A stretch of 56,887 nt of DNA, from assembly GCA_050173895.1 (NCBI GenBank), contig JBFXKJ010000002.1, positions 1 through 56,887 on the forward strand. The letters are read 5' to 3'. The notes beneath the pieces were generated by a model, which was not told the origin of the DNA, did not search any database, and saw only the letters and a list, made by a program, of their open reading frames with translations. Origin of the DNA: JBCFBK01 sp050173895. GTDB lineage: Bacteria; Bacteroidota; Bacteroidia; Bacteroidales; Prolixibacteraceae. Positions 44,501 to 53,500 of this stretch are shown here, piece by piece. The position numbers and the translations under genes were made by a program. How positions within the stretch are numbered: position 1 is the stretch's first letter; each line of letters begins with the position of its first letter.

Positions 44501-47500
44501 GGAGAAAGTGCGGCGGCATTCCGGGGCTTCCCTATGGATCGCAGACGGACTAAACGTTGAAAAACTGAAGAGCGCGGGACTGATCAAAAATGAAGACAGG
44601 ATCGTGGTGCTGTCGGGAAGCGGCGAGCATTGCTGGTACAACGGAATGTCCGGGCCATTTGAGGTGGCGGCCACCGGCACGGTCCCAAAGCCCTCTCAGG
44701 GCTCCTACCTTGTATTTACCTCGGGAACGACAGGGAAACCCAAAGGGATCCTCGGCCGGTCGGATGCCGTCACGCAGTTCGCCGATTGGGAAAAGCAGGA
44801 GCTTCAGCTCGGTAATGGAGTCAGGACCGCCTGGATCACGCGGTTCACCTTCGATGCATCGTTCCGTGACCTGTTTGTTCCTTTGCTCAGCGGCGGAACC
44901 GTTTCGGTCCCGCCCGTGGAGATTCAGAACAACATGGCTGCCCTGGCCGGATGGCTGCAACAATCGGGAGCCAATGTGCTTCATCTGGTACCTTCCGTAT
45001 TCCGGGCCTTATTTGGTGAACTGAAAACCCTGGGAAAAAGATGGCAACCGACCGCTGTTCTGCTGGCGGGAGAAAAGATCCGGACTGCCGACGCCGCAAG
45101 CTGGCAGCAGTTTTTCCCTGCGACCCTTTTCTATAATCTTTACGGACCTTCCGAAACAACCATGGTGCGGACCTTCCATAAGATTGGCAGGAATCTGAAG
45201 GATTACGGCGCCACCATCCCCGCGGGCATACCGATATGGGGAACCAAAACCGCCATTGTAACAAACTCCCGGATGTGCGCTCCGGGGGAGGTCGGAGAAG
45301 TGTTGATCAAGACGCCCTTTGCCACCCTCGGATATTTTCATGATGTGGTCGGAACAAAAAGGGTCTTCATTCAAAATCCATTGAATGCGGACCAGGAAGA
45401 TCCGGTATACAAAACCGGCGACCTGGGGCGGATCAACCGCGACGGACTGCTTGAAATAACGGGAAGGACCGATCATCAGGTAAAAATAAACGGCATCCGG
45501 GTAGAACTTTCGGCTATTGAAGACGCCATTGCCCGGCTGGAAGAGATCGGCCAGGTGGTTGTGCTGCTGACGGAAGACGAACAACTCACAGCCCTGTTTA
45601 CCTCCGGCAGCCGGCCCGACGCGGCAAAACTGAAACAGAAGCTGGAGGGTCATTTAGCTCCGGGGCTGATCCCTTTGCATTTTGTACAACTCGACAATTT
45701 TCCGCTGAATGCCCACGGGAAGATCGATCGCCGCAAACTGTCAGCTTTCGTCCCGGTGCATGCCGCAGAAGGATTCCGGCCCGCCAACCCGCATCAGGAA
45801 AAAATCTGTGCCTTATGGAAAGAACTGACCGGTTCTTTTCCTGCTTCCCGTGAAAGCCGTTTTTTCGAGGCCGGAGGCAATTCGCTGACAGCAATGGTAT
45901 TCATCGGCCGGCTAAAAAAAGCATTCGGCACCACGATTGGATTCAGGGAATTCTTTCTTAACCCCACCGTCGCGGCCATTGAGAAACTGATTCTTCAGGA
46001 GCCTGAAGCCGGGAACACGGAAATTCCCCCGCTCCCGAAGCAGAAGTTCTATGAGCTGTCGCATGCCCAGCACCGGATGTGGGTCCTGCATCAGATGGAG
46101 GAAAATCCGATCACCTACAACCTCAAGAGAGCATTTATTTTTGAGGGGATGATTGACCGGCAGTTGCTTGAAAGAGCCCTCGATCTGCTCGTGACTTATC
46201 ACGAAAGCCTGCGTACGAACTTCCTCCGCATCGGTGACCAGGTTTTTCAGACGATCCATGAACCCGGGGAGCACCGGTTCCGCATGGACTTTCATGACCT
46301 CACCGGATCGGCCCTGCAGGAAGAGGAGCTTCAGCGGATCGCCAACAATGAAGCGTGGCATGTTTTTAAGCTGGAGCACGAAAGCCTGTTCAGGGTCTGC
46401 CTGGTGAAGCTTCAGGAGCGCCGCCATGCCCTGCTTTTCTGTCTGCACCACATCATCGCCGATGGCTGGACGATGGACAAGCTGCTGCTCCGGCTGCAGG
46501 ACCTTTACGACCGCCTTGCCGGCGGCGAGCCGGTTGATCCTGAAAGCCCGCGCATCCAGTACAAGGACTTTGCGGCCTGGCAAAACAAAATGATTGGCAG
46601 TGAGACGATCAGTGCGCACAAAGCCTATTGGCTGGATCAGTTTAAAGGGGAAATCCCCGCACTGGAACTGCCCTTCGATTTTCCCCGGCAAAAGATGAAA
46701 AGCTATGCCGGTGAACCCCTGCGGTTTAAGATTGACGCCCTCCTTACCCGGAAAGTCAGGGAATGCGCAACGGGTGAGCATGCCAGCCTGTTCATGGTTT
46801 TGTTTGGCGCAGTCAATATCCTTCTCCATAAATACACCGGACAGACCGATCTGATCACCGGCAGTCCCGTAGCCGGGAGAAACCATTACCAACTGGAAGA
46901 ACTTGCCGGATTTTTCGTCAACACCGTGGCCCTGCGAACGAAACCCGATCCGGACGATTCGTTCAGTCATTACCTTCAGTCGGTGATCGCTGCAACCGTC
47001 GACGCCTATGAGCATCAGCTTTATCCCTTCGACTGCCTTGTTGATGACCTGAATCTGGAAAGGGACGTAAGCCGTTCACCTTTGTTCGACGTAACGGTGC
47101 AGTTGCTCAATGTTGCCGGCGAAGGTGCAGACACCCGGTTCTCACTGGGAGGAGTTCGGGCCGAACGTTATTTTAAAGCGGAGTGGAAACGCAGCCAGTT
47201 CGACTTATCCTTCTTCTTTCGTGAAGAGGAAGGTGGCCTGTTCGGCGTCCTCGAATATAATAACGGGATCTATTCCAGGGAGCGCGCGCAGCGGATGATC
47301 GCGCACCTGACCGAACTGCTCGGGAACATTGCTGCAGCGCCCGGTACGACCATAAAAGACCTTCGCTACATTCCCGGTGATGAACTCCGCCTGCTGGAGA
47401 GCTGGAGTGAAGGGAACAGAATTCCGGCTCCCGCATCGGTCCTTGGGTTGCTCGACGATCACTGCCGGCAGCATCCTCAACGCACCGCGCTCAAAGAAGG

Positions 47501-50500
47501 AGCGCATAAAATGTCGTATTCCGCCTTCGACCGGATGAACCGGCAACTGGGGTCGTTCCTCTTCCGGAACACGGCCCCGCAGGCTGTTGTCGCCGTGCTG
47601 TCCGGACTGAAGACCGTTCTTGTTCCGGCCATGGCAGGGATCTTCAGAAGCCACCGGATCTATCTTCCGCTCGACTCCGGACTGCCGTTCGAGCGGCTGA
47701 AGTTTATGCTTCGCGATGCCCGGGCAGAATGCCTGATCACCGATTCCGCCCTTTACCATATCGCCAACCGGCTGCAGGCAGAAACGGGAATCAGTCATTT
47801 ACTTTGCCCGGATACCGACGATCCCCTGTCGCTTGAAGAACCCGTGAGCGAACTGATGACAAGCGAACTGTGGAGCTATGTTGCCGGTCAGGCCAAAGAC
47901 GATATCGAACTGGGGGGATGGAAATCCAGCTTCACCGGCCAGGCTTTCTCGCGCGAAGAAATGGACGAGTATGCTGCCAATGTGTATGAGAAACTGAAGC
48001 CATGGCTGAATTCCGGCAGCCGGGTTCTCGAAATTGGCTGCTCTTCAGGAATAAGCCTGTTCAGGATCGCGCCGCATGTCGGCTTCTATTACGGGACTGA
48101 CCTGTCGGCCGACATTCTCCGCAAAACGCAGAAGGAAGTCGAAGCGAGGGGACTTCAAAACGTAAAACTTGAGGCTCTCGCGGCTCATGAAATCACCCCG
48201 GCAAACGGAGAGCGCTTCGATGTGATCATCCTCAACAGCGTTATCCAGAGCTTCAGCGGGTATAACTACCTGCACCGGGTAATGGAAACGATCGTCGCAC
48301 TGGCTGCAGACCAGGCGGTAATCTTCCTGGGCGACCTTCAGGACCTTGACCGGAAAGACCGTATGACCGGCGAGCTGCTTGCGTTCAAGAGACAGCATGC
48401 CCCGGAAAAGTACACGACCAAAACCGACTGGAGCGCCGAGCTCTTCATATCGCGCGAAATGATCGAGGATTACCGGGCCGATTTTTCCTGCATCGCGGCC
48501 GTGGAACATTCCGAAAAATACGGAAAGCTTCAAAACGAGCTAAGCCTGTACCGCTTCGATTCACTTCTGCACATTGACAAGACCAGGCCCAATATGGGTC
48601 GCCGGAAACGTTTTTCGATCAGCGGCAAACAGCAACTGAACCAAACAGACACCCTTCCCGAAGTAAACGGCGACGAGCCAGCTTACCTGATCTATACGTC
48701 CGGCACCACGGGGTACCCGAAGGGAGTCGCCGTGTCACACCATTCGCTGGCCAACTTCACGGCAGCAATGACCAGGCTGTTTCAGAATGACTTCACAGCA
48801 AAGGACAAGGTCATGCTCATTACGGCGCCCACCTTTGATGTAAGCCTGTTCGAAATATGGACCGGCTTATGCAACGGGGCAAGCCTGATCGCTTATGACG
48901 CGCCGGAGATCAGCGCCCGTGAAATTGCTTCCTTTCTTGTCCGCAACCGGATTACCCTGGCCTATATCCATCCGGGATTGTTGGATGAAGTCGCCGGTTT
49001 CCTTGGACAATCGAAAGAAAAGCCCCTGCTGAACAAGCTGCTGGTGGGCGTTGAACCGATCCTGCAGGGCAGCCTGAAAAAATATCAGGAAATTCTCCCC
49101 GGCATTCGTATTATTAACGGATACGGGCCCACTGAGACAACGGTCTGCGCAACGGCATACCCTTTTGTAAGTTGCGATCAGGAAGACGCGATCACGCCCA
49201 TTGGACGGCCACTCGATCAAAATACGGTGAGGCTTGCCGACAAATGGGGGAACCCGGTGGCCGTCGGAATTCCCGGCCGCCTGTTTATCAAAGGGGCCGG
49301 TGTGGCCCAGGGCTATCCGACAGCTCCCGAGCTGACAGCCAACTCGTTCATCAGCGACAAGGAGGGAAACACATGGTACGATACCGGCGATTATGCCTGC
49401 TGGCTTCCTGCCGGGAATCTGAAATTTATGGGGAGAAAAGACAGCCAGGTAAAAGTGAGGGGCTACCGCATTGAACTGGCTGAGATCAGGAACACTCTCC
49501 AAAAGATCGCAGGAATCGAAAAGTCAGAGGTGCTCGTGTCGAACAACAGGATTGTTTGCTTCTATGTTTCGGACCATCCTGTCAGGCCGTCGGCGCTGGC
49601 CGAAGAACTGGCGCTTCACCTGCCGGCTTATATGGTTCCCGGGCAAATACTGCAGGTGGACCGGATCCCGCTGAACAGGCATGGGAAGACTGATACGGCA
49701 AAACTCCTGGATCAGCTCAGTGCTGCGCTCGACAGGAATTCGGAACTGCCGGTTACCAAAACGGAGATGAACTTGCTGTCGCTTTTCAGGGAACTGCTTC
49801 AGGTAAACGACATCGGTGTGACCCATAACTTTTTTGAGTCGGGTGGCCATTCGGTTATTGCGATCCGCCTGGTTTCAAAAGCCTACAACCGGTTTAAGTA
49901 CAACCTTCAGCTGATTGATGTTTTCACCAGCCCCACCGTCAGGCAACTGGCCCAAAAGGCCGACATGCGCGGTAATCCGAAGCTGGAAGAGATCACGGCA
50001 GGCGGGAAACAGGATCACTATCCGCTGTCGGATGCCCAAAAGCGGCTCTGGATTATCGATAAGCAGGCGTCGTCGGATTCGGAACGCAGCAGCTACAATA
50101 TGACAGGCGCTTTCCGGATCGTGGGGTCTATTCGTCTGGACTGGTTTGAAAAGGCAATTAACCAGGTCATTCAAAAATATGAGATTCTCCGGACGCGGTT
50201 CATCGAAGTGGAGGGCGAAGCCCGCCAGCAGGTATGCGATCAGTTCCGGCTTTCATTCCATCATTCGGTTATTCAGACGGAAGATAAGGAGCCGGAGGCA
50301 TTGATCGAACAGGCGATCGACCGCGAGTCAGCGCATGTGTTCGATCTTTCGTCCGGCCAACTGATAAGGTGTTCCCATTTTTGTTTTGTGCATCCCGACG
50401 GGAATGAGACGCGTTTGCTGGTCATGGTGATGCACCACATCATCAGTGACGGCTGGTCGATGAATGTTTTTGCCCGGGAAGTGTTTAACAGTTTCAGCCT

Positions 50501-53500
50501 GATCGCTGAAGGAGGAACGGGAGAGCTTCCGCAGGCCCCCATTCAGTACCGTGATTATACCCTTTGGTATGCCCGGCAGGCAGCGCATCATCCGTTATTT
50601 TCGGAGCAGAAAACATATTGGGAGCATGAACTGGCCGGAGGAATCGAGCCGGTGAGGCTTCCCTTTGACCGGGAGCGGCAGCCCGGAAGGTCGATGAGCG
50701 GACGGACGCTCCGCTACAGGTTCTCCGCGGAAACCACCCGGCAGCTCACCGAGTTTATCCGCACAGAGCATGACCTGACACGCTTCATGCTGCTCTCCGG
50801 CAGTGTAGCCATATTGATGAGCCGGATTTCGTATCAGGAAGATATTTTTATCGGAACACCTGTCGCGGGCAGAATCAGTCCGATGCTGGAAGACCAGATC
50901 GGCTTTTATCTGAACAACCTGGTCCTGAAGATGACCGTCGACAACAAGCTGACCGCGGCGGAATTTCTTCACGCCGTCCGGGAAAAAACAGTTCTTGCCT
51001 TTCAAAACCAGGAGTATCCTTTTAACAGGGTGCTGGAAGACCTGGCCCGCCAATCCGGGAATGCTTCACTTTTTAACGTGTACGTTGCGCTTCAAAATAT
51101 TGAGCAGCCTGAATTCAGTCACAACAGCTCAAAGCTGATCGCTGTCAGCTATGAACGAAAAACCAGCCGCTTTGATTTGAATTTCATGTTTGATGATAAG
51201 GAGGACCGGCTCACGCTCCAACTGCAGTATAACGATAACTTGTTTCAGAGACAAACGATCGAAAATTATGCCGGATACCTTGAAAACATTTTGCGGTCAC
51301 TCACGGCGCGGCCCGATGGCAAGCTTGAGGGAATCATGTTGGGAAAGCCGGAAGAAGAGCGGAGGGAAAGCCGGGATGCGCATGCAGACACCTGCCTGAT
51401 CCACCGGATTTTTGAAAAGACTGTTGACCAATATCCGCGGCATACCGCCCTGGTTCTTGATCCTGTTCAGCTAAGCTATGAACGGCTCGACCGGCAGGCT
51501 TCACAGATTTCCAACGGATTGATCGACAAAGGGATTTTGCCCGGCATGGTTGTCGGACTCTGCTACTCCCGCTCCGTTGAAATGGTAGCAGCGATCCTCG
51601 GGGTGCTGAAAGCAGGAGCGGCTTATTTACCGATCGATCCTTTCTACCCGCAATCGAGGATTGACTTCATGCTTGAGGATACAAAAGCCGCCGTGGTCAT
51701 TACTGACCGGAACGACAAGCACTTTGCCTGCGGAAGGCTTTGTGCCTCCGATTTTCTGCCCTACGGGGAAGAGCGGCCAGGGGTGGAATTTGCAGCCGAA
51801 AGCCCGGCTTACATTATTTATACTTCGGGTTCGACCGGAAGTCCCAAAGGAGTGGCAATCAGCCACCGGAACCTGTACAGCATTCTGTTTGAAAACGGGA
51901 TTTACCAGTTCAACAGACACGATACCTGGACGCTTTTCCACAATTACACGTTTGATTTCTCGGTCTGGGAGATCTTTGGGGCCCTTGTTTTCGGCGGCAA
52001 ACTGGTCATTGTGACTGAAGAAGTTGCCGTCGACACCGACCGTTTCGCCGCCCTGGTTTCCGGGCAGGAGGTCACGGTACTGAACCAGACCCCGGGGGCC
52101 TTTTATAATTTCATTGACCGCTCAATTGAACGGCAAACCGCGCTGCCCCATCTTAAAATGGTCATTTTCGGAGGAGACAAACTGATCCCGTCCCGGCTCA
52201 GGCAATGGCACCGGCATTACCCCGGCGTCCGCCTCATTAACATGTACGGGATTACGGAAACAACCATCCATGTCACCTGCAAGGAACTTTCGGAGAACGA
52301 TCTTGACAGCAGCACCAGCAATATCGGACGAGCTGTCAGCTCACTGAAAACAGTGATTCTCGATCAGGCGAACAATCCGGTTCCCGATGGGATCCCCGGG
52401 CAACTGGGAGTAATGGGGAAAGGGGTGGCTTCCGGATACCTGAACGATCCTGAGCTGACAGAGCGGAAGTTCGTATGCCTTCCTTTTTCCGAAGGACAAC
52501 CGGTTTATCTTTCGGGTGATCTGTGCCGCCGCCTTCCCGGAGGCGACCTGGAATATATGGGACGCATCGACAATCAGGTTAAAGTGAGGGGGCACCGGAT
52601 CGAACTGGGCGAGATTGAATCGGTGCTGCTGAACTATCCGGCAATAGAACAGGCTATCGTCTTAAAACCCGAAGAAGAAGAGCAACTGGTTGCCTTTGTA
52701 AAAACCGGGAATCTGCTTCCCCAAAGGCCTGTGGGCGAAGGACAGCGCACCACCCTTCTGCCAAACATGCTCCCGGTTTTTCACAACAACCAGTATGAAA
52801 CCGATTTCCTTTATACCGAAATTTTCCGTTCAGCGTCCTATGTCCATTGTTCCATCAAGCCCTTCACCGGGGGTGTGGTCATCGATGTGGGGGCCAATAT
52901 CGGGCTCTACAGCATCTATGCAGCCCTGAATTATCCCGACTCGGCAATTTATGCCTTTGAGCCGGTGGAACCCATATTCCGGATACTGGAACGCAATGCC
53001 GCCCTTTACAGCAATATGCATATCAGACCTTTCGGATATGGCTTTTCGGACCGGGAAACAGAAGCTCCTTTCATTTTCTATCCCAATAATTCGGTGTTGT
53101 CGGGGAAACATCACGACATTGACGAAGACAAACAAATTGTGAAGGTCTATCTGCGAAATACCTACCGTGGCGAAGAAGCCGGAACCGATGAGGAGATCGG
53201 CCATCTGGTGGATGAACGGATGCAGGCCCTGGAGTGCACGTGCAAACTCCGCCGGTTGTCTGACTTCTTCACCGAACAGGGGATCACATCCGTTAACCTG
53301 CTCAAGGTCGATGTTGAAAAGAGCGAACTGGAAGTACTCATGGGGATCGACGCCCGCCATTGGAGGATGATCGACCAGGTGATCCTGGAAGTGCACGACC
53401 GCGGAGATATCCTCGGTCGCCTGGAGAACCTGCTCCGCGGGAAGGGCTTTGAAGTGTATACCGAAGAAGAGGAAAGGCTTGCCGCATCGGGGCTTTACAA

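Noticed and set aside
45912..47015. A 367-codon minus-strand frame inside the giant PKS-NRPS
   Set aside because: It is antisense to conserved PCP and C domain motifs, and high-GC codon bias on the plus strand creates long antisense frames; composition lacks any domain signature.
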